A stretch of 64,000 nt of DNA. It comes from an uncultured Elusimicrobiales bacterium (lineage in GTDB: Bacteria; Elusimicrobiota; Elusimicrobia; Elusimicrobiales; Elusimicrobiaceae). A program made the translations under genes and the position numbers. Positions 8,302 through 15,825 of the stretch are shown one piece after another. The DNA lies in assembly GCA_944325225.1 (NCBI GenBank), contig CALUZQ010000003.1:1-64000 (forward strand), given 5' to 3'. Each line of letters starts with the position of its first letter. Positions within the stretch are counted from its first letter, which is position 1. The notes under the pieces were generated by a model. It made no database searches. It was given only the letters and a program-made list of their open reading frames with translations, and had not been told where the DNA came from.

Positions 8302-8495
8302 ATAGATGGTCTTTCTTCCTGACGCCAGAAAAAGGCAAAAAAGAGCGCCGCCCCAACTGCGGCCGGCTCGCCCTTAGCAGGCAATCCCCAACAAGTCGTT
8401 CCCCAGTTGTGTTGGCACCGTAATTAGCGAAACCCGGTTTGAGCCGGAGCTCCGCTGGCTGGAAGGTCCAAACTGCCTGCCCCCGGCAAGGTGCG
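8302..8495. other. Non-coding stretch upstream of the first pilin cassette
   Basis: No credible gene: the short frames on the minus strand start without ribosome-binding sites and have no recognisable composition. One 11-bp string (GCTGGCTGGAA, at 8454) recurs at 47237 in the other repeat-rich gap, hinting that this is decayed material of the same repeat family. Confidence 0.5.
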
Positions 8496-8625
8496 GTAGA
8501 GTGCAACAGTGCAAAACAGTGTGGCCCAAACTAATCGTGTTACCGGGCATAGAGTAGGGAGGGGCGGCTCGCCCCTTGATTTGTTTTTTTTTTTTGATAA
8601 ATTTTGCGTATGAGCAAAACTTATC
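8496..8625 (+). promoter_or_regulatory. Pilin cassette leader, copy A (repeat core, hairpin, T12, start-codon stem-loop)
   Basis: From 8496 on this DNA matches 47891 on. Parts: repeat core 8515-8548; hairpin AGGGGCG (8560-8566), loop GCT, CGCCCCT (8570-8576); T12 at 8584-8595; -35-like TTGATT 8576-8581 and -10-like TAAATT 8598-8603 with a 16-bp spacer; then six bases to ATG 8610. GATAAATTTTGC (8596-8607) can pair with GCAAAACTTATC (8614-8625) with one mismatch, leaving the ATG in the loop. There is no Shine-Dalgarno. The hairpin plus T-run looks like an intrinsic terminator placed about 15 nt before the gene. Confidence 0.6.
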
Positions 8626-9143
8626 AAAAAACATTCCCCGGCGGAAAAAACGCCGGATTTACGCTAATAGAGCTGTTAGTGGTCGTTTTAATTATTGGTA
8701 TCCTGGCGGGAGTTGCTCTGCCCCAGTATGAAAAAGCCGTGGCCCGCAGTCGTATGGCTGAGGAACAATTGTTGTTCCGTTCGTATATGGACGCTCAGCA
8801 ACGCTTCTACCTGGCCAACGGCAGATATACCGCGGATCCGGAAAATTTGGATATTTCGCTGGGGCCGGTTAAAACGGCAGATGATACTGGTTTTTCTACC
8901 GATAAATGGCACTTTTGGATTACGGACGAAGGGGGGGCTCAAGAGCGGCTGAGTATAGTTATAAACTCCAGTCAAATTGTGGCGCTGCCCATTTTAACCT
9001 ATTGGACTCAACGGAAAAAAACCTATTGTGTTTTGGTGGGGGTAAGAAATCTGGATTTGCAGCGTTTTCTTTGCGAAGGATTGGGCGGTACCTATGTGGG
9101 AGCGTGCGGTATGGGCGAAGGCGAATGTTACGAATTAAAATAG
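8610..9143 (+). CDS. Type IV pilin-like protein (cassette-type, copy A)
   Basis: A 177-residue prepilin with a 16-residue leader ending FPGGKNAG, cleaved before FTLIELL, with the conserved Glu at mature position 5 and a hydrophobic helix. The processed protein would be assembled by a type IV pilus or type II secretion-like machine through the inner membrane. After about residue 50 the globular part diverges completely from the other pilins here; it carries four cysteines in its C-terminal 45 residues, suggesting disulfide loops. ATG 8610 is chosen over TTG 8604. The gene stands alone between terminators; no pilus assembly genes are in the window. Confidence 0.85.
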   Translation: MSKTYQKTFPGGKNAGFTLIELLVVVLIIGILAGVALPQYEKAVARSRMAEEQLLFRSYMDAQQRFYLANGRYTADPENLDISLGPVKTADDTGFSTDKWHFWITDEGGAQERLSIVINSSQIVALPILTYWTQRKKTYCVLVGVRNLDLQRFLCEGLGGTYVGACGMGEGECYELK

Positions 9144-9157
9144 GCATTGGTAATTTG

Positions 9158-9189
9158 AAAAACGCCCCGGTTTAAACCGGGGCGTTTTT
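9158..9189 (+). terminator. Bidirectional terminator between pilin A and the YgjP-type gene
   Basis: A 32-bp perfect palindrome: AAAAACGCCCCGG (9158-9170) with its mirror CCGGGGCGTTTTT (9177-9189), A-run on the left and T-run on the right. It serves the convergent genes on both sides. Confidence 0.9.
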
Positions 9190-9207
9190 ATGGGTTCAAA
9201 GATATGT

Positions 9208-9975
9208 TTAACTTTCCGCGGAGCCGGCTTCTGCCGCGGGCTGTTCTTTAGCTGGTTCCTGGCGGTCAGCGGGTGTGTCTGCCGGCGGATTTTGCGTTGC
9301 ATGGTTGGGTGCGGCGTCGGCTGTTTCTTTCCCGGTTTCTTCCGCTTCTTCGTGATAAGCAAGTTCCACTTCCGCGAAAATAGAACCTTTATTTTCGTTT
9401 AGCCAGCGGCGGTGATTTTTGTAATCCGGGCTGAACTGCGCCACTAACTGCCAGTATTCCTGCCCGTGATTCATATGCACCAGATGACAAAGCTCGTGCA
9501 CCATCAAATAATCCTGCACCGCCAGCGGCATTTTCACAATACGGTAAGAATAATTGATGTTTTTCTTGCCTGAACAGCTGGCCCAGCAGGTTTTTTGATC
9601 TTTGATAACGATGTTGTTAAATTCCACGCCGATTTTTTCCGCCCATTCTTTGGTTTTGGCTTTAAGCGTTTCGTTGGCTTTTTCCCGGAGCCAACTGGTT
9701 ACCAGGGCGGACGGATCGGACGATTTGGCTTGCAAATAGATATGAAAAACGGTTCCGTCAAAGGCCACGCCTTCTTCCTGGTCGGGCGTTACATACATGC
9801 GGGCTTCAAACAAGTCGCCGTTATAAAGCACTTTGTTGTCGCCGGGTGCGGAAGCGGTATCTGCGGCCGCTGTTCCCGGTTTGGCGTCCGGCTGGCCGAA
9901 CACTTCCGGCAGCTCTTTTTTGAGCCGTTCTATAAACAGTTTTACATCGCTGATGACGCTTTGGGTATCTGCCAT
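9208..9975 (-). CDS. YgjP/DUF45-type zinc metallopeptidase-domain protein
   Basis: A 255-residue cytoplasmic-looking protein. The metal site is explicit: HELCHLVHMNHGQEYW, that is HExxH followed by a third His, as in YgjP-like (WLM/SprT-related) domains. Before it lies the family segment KTCWASCSGKKNINYSYRI. The last 45 residues are a low-complexity Glu/Pro/Ala tail. ATG 9975 is preferred over the upstream in-frame start at 10035 because a -10 hexamer (TACAAT on the minus strand, 9987-9982) lies exactly six bases before it, implying a leaderless message. Divergent from gcvT. The substrate of this family is unknown. Confidence 0.8.
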   Translation of the reverse strand: MADTQSVISDVKLFIERLKKELPEVFGQPDAKPGTAAADTASAPGDNKVLYNGDLFEARMYVTPDQEEGVAFDGTVFHIYLQAKSSDPSALVTSWLREKANETLKAKTKEWAEKIGVEFNNIVIKDQKTCWASCSGKKNINYSYRIVKMPLAVQDYLMVHELCHLVHMNHGQEYWQLVAQFSPDYKNHRRWLNENKGSIFAEVELAYHEEAEETGKETADAAPNHATQNPPADTPADRQEPAKEQPAAEAGSAES

Positions 9976-9981
9976 ATTTAT

Positions 9982-10013
9982 ATTGTATAAAAAACAGTCA
10001 AATTTTATACAAT
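9982..10013. promoter_or_regulatory. Divergent promoter region with inverted repeat between the YgjP-type gene and gcvT
   Basis: ATTGTATAAAA (9982-9992) and TTTTATACAAT (10003-10013) form an inverted repeat with a 10-bp spacer. Each arm contains a -10-like TATACAAT, one per direction, so the symmetry may simply reflect two face-to-face promoters or may be an operator. Confidence 0.5.
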
Positions 10014-10038
10014 GGTCGTATAGTTTTGGAGGCATTTT

Positions 10039-11121
10039 GTGAACGATACCCCTTTACAAAAAACCCCGCTCTGCGCCGCCTGCGAAAAAGCCGGCGCCAA
10101 GCTGGTGGATTTCCACGGGTGGCTGTTGCCCGTACAGTTTGAAGGCATCATCGCCGAACACAAAGCCGTGCGCGAAGCCGCCGGTATGTTTGATGTGTCC
10201 CACATGGGGCAGATTTTTGTGGAAGGAAAAGACGCTTGGGCTTTTTTACAATACATCAACTGCAATAACATCAAAAACGAGCCCGGCGCCGGAGTCTATT
10301 CCCACATTTTAACCGAAAAAGGCACTATTATAGACGATGCCATTTCTTTCTGTTTAACGCCCGAAAAATTTTTGGTGGTTGTGAATGCGGCCTGCATAGC
10401 GGAAGATTTTGCCTGGTTTGAAAAACAGGCCTCACACTTTGAGGTTGCCGTGCGCAACGAAAGCGCCCAGTGGGGTATGATTGCCGTGCAGGGGCCGAAA
10501 GCGCTGGAACAGGTAACTAAACTGTTGCCGCAAGCCCAGGAATTGGCGCGTTTTCATATTGCCGAGATTTCTTTGTTCGGCGTTGACGGCTATTTGACCC
10601 GCACCGGATATACCGGCGAGGACGGGGTGGAAATTATGCTGCCCAATGCGTATATGGAACCGTTATGGAACGCCCTGCTGGAGCAAGGGGTAAAACCCTG
10701 CGGGCTGGGGGCGCGCGATGTACTGCGGCTGGAAGCGGGATACCTGCTTAACGGGGCCGATGCCGACCAGACCCGCACCCCGTACGAAGCGGCTTGCGGG
10801 TGGGTGGTCAAATTGGCGAAAGAAAATTTTGTAGGGAAAGATGCGCTGACGGCACAGAAAGCACAGGGCGTTCAAGAAAAACTGACCGGCTTTGTGCTTA
10901 AAAGCCCCGGTGTACCGCGGGCGGGCTGTAAGGTGTTTGTCGGCGCGGAAGAAAAAGGCGTACTGACCAGCGGCACCTATTCGCCGCTGTTTAAGGGAAT
11001 CGCCGTTGGCTATTTGGCGGCGGACGCCGCTGTGCCGGGAACGGAAGTGGAAATAGAAATCCACGGCAAGCGGGCCAAGGCCGAAGTGGTCAAAACACCC
11101 TTTTATAAAAACCGGGTTTAA
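10039..11121 (+). CDS. gcvT: Glycine cleavage system T protein (aminomethyltransferase)
   Basis: A 360-residue enzyme that moves the one-carbon unit from the aminomethyl-lipoyl arm of H protein to tetrahydrofolate, releasing ammonia. Family hallmarks: the N-terminal HGWLLPVQFEGI segment, MFDVSHMGQI, and the C-terminal folate-binding beta-barrel with a KSPGVPRAGC...GVLTSGTYSP stretch. Length is typical. The start is GTG 10039 with a strong TTTTGGAGG site at 10023-10031. First gene of a gcvT-H-PA-PB-lplA operon; gcvH follows after 14 bp. The L protein (dihydrolipoamide dehydrogenase) is not in the window. Confidence 0.96.
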   Translation: MNDTPLQKTPLCAACEKAGAKLVDFHGWLLPVQFEGIIAEHKAVREAAGMFDVSHMGQIFVEGKDAWAFLQYINCNNIKNEPGAGVYSHILTEKGTIIDDAISFCLTPEKFLVVVNAACIAEDFAWFEKQASHFEVAVRNESAQWGMIAVQGPKALEQVTKLLPQAQELARFHIAEISLFGVDGYLTRTGYTGEDGVEIMLPNAYMEPLWNALLEQGVKPCGLGARDVLRLEAGYLLNGADADQTRTPYEAACGWVVKLAKENFVGKDALTAQKAQGVQEKLTGFVLKSPGVPRAGCKVFVGAEEKGVLTSGTYSPLFKGIAVGYLAADAAVPGTEVEIEIHGKRAKAEVVKTPFYKNRV

Positions 11122-11135
11122 CCAAGGAGAACTGT

Positions 11136-11516
11136 ATGCATACCGAAGAAAATTGCCGTTTTGCAAAAACACACGAATGGGCTCATATGGAAGGCGACAT
11201 CGCCACCGTGGGCATCAGCAATCACGCGCAGGAAGAAATCAGCGATATTGTATTTGTAGATTTGCCCAAAGTCGGCCAGCAGGTAACGGCGGGGCAGAAT
11301 TGCTGTGTGATTGAATCGGTCAAATCCGCTTCCGAAATTTATGCGCCGGTCAGCGGCGAAGTGGTGGAAGTCAACACCGCTTTGGCCAATGATCCGGCCC
11401 TAGTCAACCGCGAACCGCATGGAAACGGCTGGCTGTTTAAAATCAAAATGACGGCTCCCGCCGAATACGAAAATCTGCTGGATTTGAACGCCTATAAAGT
11501 AACGATTCAAAAATAA
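11136..11516 (+). CDS. gcvH: Glycine cleavage system H protein (lipoyl carrier)
   Basis: A 126-residue lipoyl-domain carrier that shuttles the aminomethyl group between the P, T and L proteins. The lipoylated lysine is in IESVKSASEIYAPVSG; the N-terminal THEWAHMEGDIATVGIS and C-terminal GNGWLFKIK segments are typical. AAGGAG precedes ATG 11136. Lipoylation is probably done by the LplA encoded three genes downstream. Confidence 0.96.
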   Translation: MHTEENCRFAKTHEWAHMEGDIATVGISNHAQEEISDIVFVDLPKVGQQVTAGQNCCVIESVKSASEIYAPVSGEVVEVNTALANDPALVNREPHGNGWLFKIKMTAPAEYENLLDLNAYKVTIQK

Positions 11517-11531
11517 GCGGACCATTTTCCT

Positions 11532-11557
11532 ATCCCCCGCTTCCCGCGGGGGATTTT
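11532..11557 (+). terminator. Hairpin between gcvH and gcvPA (possible attenuator)
   Basis: TCCCCCGC (11533-11540), loop TTCCC, GCGGGGGA (11546-11553), then ATTTTG. The tail is weak, so partial termination or a processing site is more likely than a full stop, which would leave the distal genes under reduced expression. Confidence 0.55.
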
Positions 11558-11575
11558 GACAAGGACTCTTTATTT

Positions 11576-12904
11576 ATGTTTATCCCACACACTTCGCAAG
11601 ACCGCGAGGAAATGCTAAAAAAAATCGGCGTTTCTTCGGTAAAAGAATTACTGGCGCAGATTCCTCAGGATTTATTGTATCCTGCGTTGGATCTGCCCCG
11701 TGCACTGACGGAACAGGAACTCTGCGCCCATATGCGCGAATTGGCGGCCCGCAATAAACCGCTTAAAAATTTTATCGGCGCCGGCATTTACGAACATTTT
11801 ATCCCAGCGGCGGTTCATGCGCTTTCGTCGCGCGGTGAGTTTTTAACGGCTTACACGCCTTACCAGGCCGAAGCCAGCCAAGGCACCCTGCAGACCATTT
11901 ACGAATTTCAAAGCTGTATTTGCTCGTTATTGGAAATGGAAGTGGCTACCGCTTCCCATTACGACGGTGCCACCGCCCTGGCTGAAGCCGTATTGGCCTG
12001 CCTGCGTATTACCGGGCGGAAAGAAGTGTTGATTCCCGCCGCGCTGCACCCGCATTATCAGCAAGTGCTTAACACTTATTTGCGCCATCAGGAAGGGGTG
12101 CGGATTAAACAATCTCCCGCTGGGGCAGACGGTTCTTTGGATTTGGACGCCCTGGCTAAAAATCTCTCTGCCGATACGGCTTGTTTTGTGCTGGCTACTC
12201 CCAACTTTTTTGGCTGTTTGGAAAAAGCGGAATCTATTTCCGCCCTGGTTCATCAAGCCGGTGCCCTTTTGACGGCGCTCGTCCAGCCGATTGCGTTGGG
12301 GATAATGCAGACGCCGGGTTCGTATCAGGCCGATTTTGCCGTCGCCGAAGGCCAGCCGTTGGGAAATGCGATGAATTTTGGCGGGCCTGGACTGGGGATT
12401 ATGGCGGCTAAAAAAATCTATATGCGCCAGCTGCCGGGCCGCATTGTGGGGATTGCCAAAGACAAAAACGGCAAGCGTTCCTTTGTGCTTACCCTGCAGG
12501 CGCGCGAACAGCATATCCGCCGCGAAAAGGCCTCCTCCAACATTTGCTCCAACGAAGCGCTGTGCGCGCTTAACGCTGTGATTTATTTGACGCTCTTGGG
12601 CCCCAAAGGCCTGCAGGAAGTGGCGGAACTGAATGTGGAACGCGCCCATCAATTGGCGGAAATGCTCGGGAAAATTCCCGGGTACCGGGTCAAATTTACT
12701 GCCCCTTTCTTTAATGAATTTGTGCTGGAATGCCCGATCCCTGCCAAGCAAGTCATTAAAAAATTGGCTAAAAAAGGCATCAGCGCCGGATATGCGCTGG
12801 GAGCGGATTTTAAAGGCATGGAAAACTGCCTGCTGGTATGCGCCACGGAAACGAAAACTGCGGCCGATTTGCAGCGTTATGCAGACGCCTTGGGAGGTAT
12901 TTAA
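11576..12904 (+). CDS. gcvPA: Glycine dehydrogenase (decarboxylating), subunit 1 (P protein N-terminal half)
   Basis: A 442-residue subunit of the two-subunit P protein, the PLP-dependent enzyme that decarboxylates glycine. N-terminal FIPHTSQDREEMLKKIGVSS and the NFIGAGIYEHFIPAAVH stretch are diagnostic of GcvPA; the NFGGPGLGIMAAK segment is also conserved. The PLP-binding lysine is on subunit 2. The split P protein is typical of anaerobes and archaea, in contrast with the fused form of enterobacteria. AAGGA precedes ATG 11576. Ends 1 bp before gcvPB. Confidence 0.95.
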   Translation: MFIPHTSQDREEMLKKIGVSSVKELLAQIPQDLLYPALDLPRALTEQELCAHMRELAARNKPLKNFIGAGIYEHFIPAAVHALSSRGEFLTAYTPYQAEASQGTLQTIYEFQSCICSLLEMEVATASHYDGATALAEAVLACLRITGRKEVLIPAALHPHYQQVLNTYLRHQEGVRIKQSPAGADGSLDLDALAKNLSADTACFVLATPNFFGCLEKAESISALVHQAGALLTALVQPIALGIMQTPGSYQADFAVAEGQPLGNAMNFGGPGLGIMAAKKIYMRQLPGRIVGIAKDKNGKRSFVLTLQAREQHIRREKASSNICSNEALCALNAVIYLTLLGPKGLQEVAELNVERAHQLAEMLGKIPGYRVKFTAPFFNEFVLECPIPAKQVIKKLAKKGISAGYALGADFKGMENCLLVCATETKTAADLQRYADALGGI

Positions 12905-12905
12905 T

Positions 12906-14354
12906 ATGGAAACGATTTTAATGCACAATCAGCTTTCCTTGGAGAAATCCCGTCCCGGCCGGCGCGGCGTCCAGTTTGAAGCCGCCCAAAAACCGGCTTC
13001 GGCCTATTTGCCGGAAGGATATTTGCGCAAAACCGCACCGAAGTTGCCGGAACTTTCCGAGTTTGAAACCGTGCGGCATTTTACGAAACTGTCCGAACTG
13101 AACTATTGCCTGGACGGCGAATTTTATCCGCTGGGTTCCTGCACGATGAAGTATAACCCCAAAGCGTACGATGTGTTAAGTGCGTTGGACGGGTTTTCCC
13201 AAATGCACCCGTTTGCTCCCGAAACGGCGGTACAGGGCACGCTGGAAGCGCTGTATCAGTTTCAGGAACTGCTTAAAAAAGTAACCGGGCTGGCCGCGTT
13301 TACTTTACAGCCCGCCGCCGGTGCGCAGGGGGAATTGACGGGTATTTTAACGGCGCGTGCCTATCACGATGCCCGCAAAGATTTTAAACGCACCGAAGTC
13401 ATCGTGCCCGATACCGCCCACGGGACCAACCCGGCCACGGCGCATATGGCGGGATATACGGTAATTAACATCAAATCCGCGGCGGACGGCTGTGTGGATA
13501 AAGAGGCCTTGCAAAGCGCTCTGTCCGATAGAACAGCCGTCGTTATGCTGACGGTACCCAATACGGTGGGGTTGTTTGAAAAAGATATCCGCGAAATTGC
13601 CGATAGGGTACATAAAGCCGGCGCTCTTTTCTATTTGGACGGTGCCAACTTTAACGCCTTGGCGGGAATTGTAAAACCGGCCGATTTAGGGGCGGACTTA
13701 ATGCACTTAAATGTGCACAAAAGTTTTGCCGCGCCGCACGGCGGCGGCGGGCCCGGCGCCGGGCCGGTGGGGGCCGCGGCGCATGTGGCGCCGTTCTTGC
13801 CCAAGCCCCTGGTTACCTATAAAAACGGCAAATATACTTTAACTGGTAAAATGCCCAAAAGTTTGGGCAAGATGAAGGCATTTTACGGCAATATCGCCGT
13901 ATGCCTGCGCGGTTATTGCTATTTGCGGCAGTTTGACGGCCAAACATTTAAAGAGATTGCCGAAAATGCCGTGTTAAACGCCAATTATGTGCGCTGTTGC
14001 TTAAAAGGCAAATTCAACGCGTTTTTTGACGGTATATGCATGCACGAGTGCGTGCTGAGCATCAATCCGTCGGACATGAACGGCGTGCATACCTCGGATA
14101 TCGCCAAGCGGCTGTTAGATTACGGTTTCTATGCGCCGACCATTTACTTCCCGCTGATTGTGCCGGAAGCGATGATGGTGGAACCCACGGAAACGGAAAG
14201 CAAACAAATGCTGGACGCGTTTGTGGCGGTTATGGAAAAAATATACGAGGAAATTAAGGCCAATCCGCAAATCGTCAAGGACGCGCCGCACAGCCAGTGT
14301 GTGGGACGCATTGACGAAGTGTCCGCCGCGCGCGAGCCGAATTTGCGCTGGTAA
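12906..14354 (+). CDS. gcvPB: Glycine dehydrogenase (decarboxylating), subunit 2 (P protein C-terminal half)
   Basis: A 482-residue PLP subunit of the P protein. The cofactor lysine is in LNVHKSFAAPHGGGG; the PLYPLGSCTMKYNPK-type segment appears as FYPLGSCTMKYNPK near residue 75. A longer frame extends upstream to 12633 inside gcvPA, but GGGAGG at 12893-12898 and the near-contact with gcvPA fix the start at ATG 12906. Together with GcvPA it forms the heterotetramer that charges GcvH. Confidence 0.95.
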   Translation: METILMHNQLSLEKSRPGRRGVQFEAAQKPASAYLPEGYLRKTAPKLPELSEFETVRHFTKLSELNYCLDGEFYPLGSCTMKYNPKAYDVLSALDGFSQMHPFAPETAVQGTLEALYQFQELLKKVTGLAAFTLQPAAGAQGELTGILTARAYHDARKDFKRTEVIVPDTAHGTNPATAHMAGYTVINIKSAADGCVDKEALQSALSDRTAVVMLTVPNTVGLFEKDIREIADRVHKAGALFYLDGANFNALAGIVKPADLGADLMHLNVHKSFAAPHGGGGPGAGPVGAAAHVAPFLPKPLVTYKNGKYTLTGKMPKSLGKMKAFYGNIAVCLRGYCYLRQFDGQTFKEIAENAVLNANYVRCCLKGKFNAFFDGICMHECVLSINPSDMNGVHTSDIAKRLLDYGFYAPTIYFPLIVPEAMMVEPTETESKQMLDAFVAVMEKIYEEIKANPQIVKDAPHSQCVGRIDEVSAAREPNLRW

Positions 14355-14358
14355 TTGC

Positions 14359-14397
14359 TTTCCCGCCGGCCGGAATAAAGCTGGCGGGAAAAGCTTT
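14359..14397 (+). terminator. Terminator-like hairpin between gcvPB and lplA
   Basis: TTTCCCGCCGGC (14359-14370) pairs with GCTGGCGGGAAA (14380-14391), allowing G-U pairs, followed by AGCTTTTT. A second hairpin, GGCCTCCG with CGGGGGCC (14407-14430), comes just before lplA. Some read-through to lplA is likely. Confidence 0.6.
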
Positions 14398-14439
14398 TTA
14401 AGATACGGCCTCCGCCTAAAGACGGGGGCCGCTGAAAAT

Positions 14440-15138
14440 ATGGATATTGTATTAACCGCACAGCCGTTAGATGTTTTTGGGCAAATGGCGCTGGACGAGG
14501 CCGTCGTCCGCGCGCGTCCGCACGAGATTACGCTCCGGTTTTACAGCTGGACGCCCGGCCCGGCCGTTACTTTTGGCTATGCCCAATTTATCCGGGAAGT
14601 GCGCCGCACCTTGCAAACCCGCGGCGCGGCCGGGCCGTGCGCCCGGCGGCCAACCGGGGGCGGCTTGGTGTTTCACGGGGCGGATTTAACTTTTTCGCTG
14701 GTATTTCCGTCGCAGGAGCGGCCGTCGGAGATTTATAAAAAATTGCACCGCCAAATCCATATTCAACTGCAGCAGGCAGGTGCTAAAGGACGCGTTTTTA
14801 ATGACTCCTGCCCGGCCGACGCTTATGCGCCCAGCGTGAATCATCGGCCCAATGCCTGTTTTTCTAACCCGGTGGAGAATGATTTATTGTCGGAAACGGG
14901 GCATAAAATTTTGGGCGGAGCCCTGCGGCGTTTTGGAAGCACGGTGCTTTATCAAGGTTCTTTACAGGTGCCGCAGGCACGCGAAAATCCCGCGTATAAG
15001 AAAGCGATTATTGAGGCCGTCCGCACTTGGCTGGCGGCGGACTTGCACCCGCAGGGCGCTTCGGATTTTTTATGGGAGCAGGCGCGTTTGCTCAGAGAAA
15101 ACCAATATATACAGCCCTCGTGGACGGAGAAATTTTAA
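14440..15138 (+). CDS. lplA: Lipoate-protein ligase family protein
   Basis: A 232-residue member of the lipoyl/biotinyl ligase fold. Diagnostic motifs: RRPTGGGLVFHGADLTFS (the RRxTGGG lipoate pocket) and GHKILGGALRRFGSTVLYQG with the catalytic lysine. It attaches lipoate or octanoate to lipoyl domains; the neighbouring gcvH is the obvious target. It lacks the C-terminal accessory domain of E. coli LplA, so it could be an octanoyl/lipoyl transferase or need a separate partner. Longer in-frame starts overlap gcvPB and have no ribosome-binding site. Stop and next start overlap as TAATG. Confidence 0.85.
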   Translation: MDIVLTAQPLDVFGQMALDEAVVRARPHEITLRFYSWTPGPAVTFGYAQFIREVRRTLQTRGAAGPCARRPTGGGLVFHGADLTFSLVFPSQERPSEIYKKLHRQIHIQLQQAGAKGRVFNDSCPADAYAPSVNHRPNACFSNPVENDLLSETGHKILGGALRRFGSTVLYQGSLQVPQARENPAYKKAIIEAVRTWLAADLHPQGASDFLWEQARLLRENQYIQPSWTEKF

Positions 15139-15824
15139 TGCTTCGCTTGCTGAAACTTTGTATTGGGCTGCTGTTGCTGCCTACGGCGGTGTTCACTTTT
15201 GCCGAAACGGCGCGTATTTTGCTGGCCGTGCTGGGGCAGCTGAATGCGGCGGTCAGTTTTGTGGCGGGGGTGGTGGTTTATGCCGGGATTCATTACGGGT
15301 TTTATAATTTTTCGCGACCGTATGTGTTTGCCCACGAGATGACCCACGCCCTGGCGGCTTTGTTGTGCGGGTGTCGGATTAAAGATGTATCCGTCGGGCA
15401 GGACAGCGGCTATGTTAAAATGGACCGCTGTAACGCCCTGGTGGTGCTGGCCCCTTATTTTGTGCCGGCTTATGTAATTGCCGCCACGATGCTTTATTTA
15501 ATAGCGGGGTTGTTTACCGATATTACGCCTTACCGACAGGTGTTTTTATTTGTGATTGGGTTTTGTACGGCCTTTCATTGGATTCAAACTTTTAAAACGC
15601 TGTTTGAGGCCGATCAGCCCGATTTGCATTTAGCTGGCGGAAAGATTTTTTCCGTAGTGATGATTGTGCTGGCGAATTTGTTGGTGCTGGTGTTGGTGTT
15701 AAAAGCGTTGTTCCCGGAAACGGTTTCGTTGGCGGCGGCGGGGAAAAATGTAGCGGCGGGGACCGTCAATGTATGGCGAATTATAGTAAACTATATAGTA
15801 GAGAAGGCCGTAAACGCCGCATAA
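15138..15824 (+). CDS. Membrane metallopeptidase, M50-like (HEMTH motif)
   Basis: A 228-residue membrane protein with about five hydrophobic segments. A zinc-protease motif FAHEMTHALAALLCG lies near residue 65, directly after a hydrophobic segment, as in M50 (site-2-protease-like) proteins. The second M50 motif (NxxPxxxLDG) is not obvious, so the family assignment is partial; peptidase activity is inferred from HExxH only. It starts within the lplA stop codon and ends 1 bp before the AsmA gene, so it belongs to the same transcript. Substrate unknown. Confidence 0.6.
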   Translation: MLRLLKLCIGLLLLPTAVFTFAETARILLAVLGQLNAAVSFVAGVVVYAGIHYGFYNFSRPYVFAHEMTHALAALLCGCRIKDVSVGQDSGYVKMDRCNALVVLAPYFVPAYVIAATMLYLIAGLFTDITPYRQVFLFVIGFCTAFHWIQTFKTLFEADQPDLHLAGGKIFSVVMIVLANLLVLVLVLKALFPETVSLAAAGKNVAAGTVNVWRIIVNYIVEKAVNAA

Positions 15825-15825
15825 A

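Noticed and set aside
8300-8634. Minus-strand frames of 67-86 codons upstream of the first pilin
   Set aside because: They read backwards through the pilin promoter and T-run (giving a poly-Lys stretch) and lack any start signal.
9158-9189. Perfect 32-bp palindrome as an operator
   Set aside because: A-run/T-run flanks and its place between two convergent stops mark it as a bidirectional terminator.
12633-12905. N-terminal extension of gcvPB
   Set aside because: The extension lies inside gcvPA in another frame; GGGAGG and the 1-bp spacing fix ATG 12906.
14221-14439. 73-codon N-terminal extension of lplA
   Set aside because: It overlaps gcvPB and two hairpins, and the lipoate-ligase fold starts at ATG 14440.
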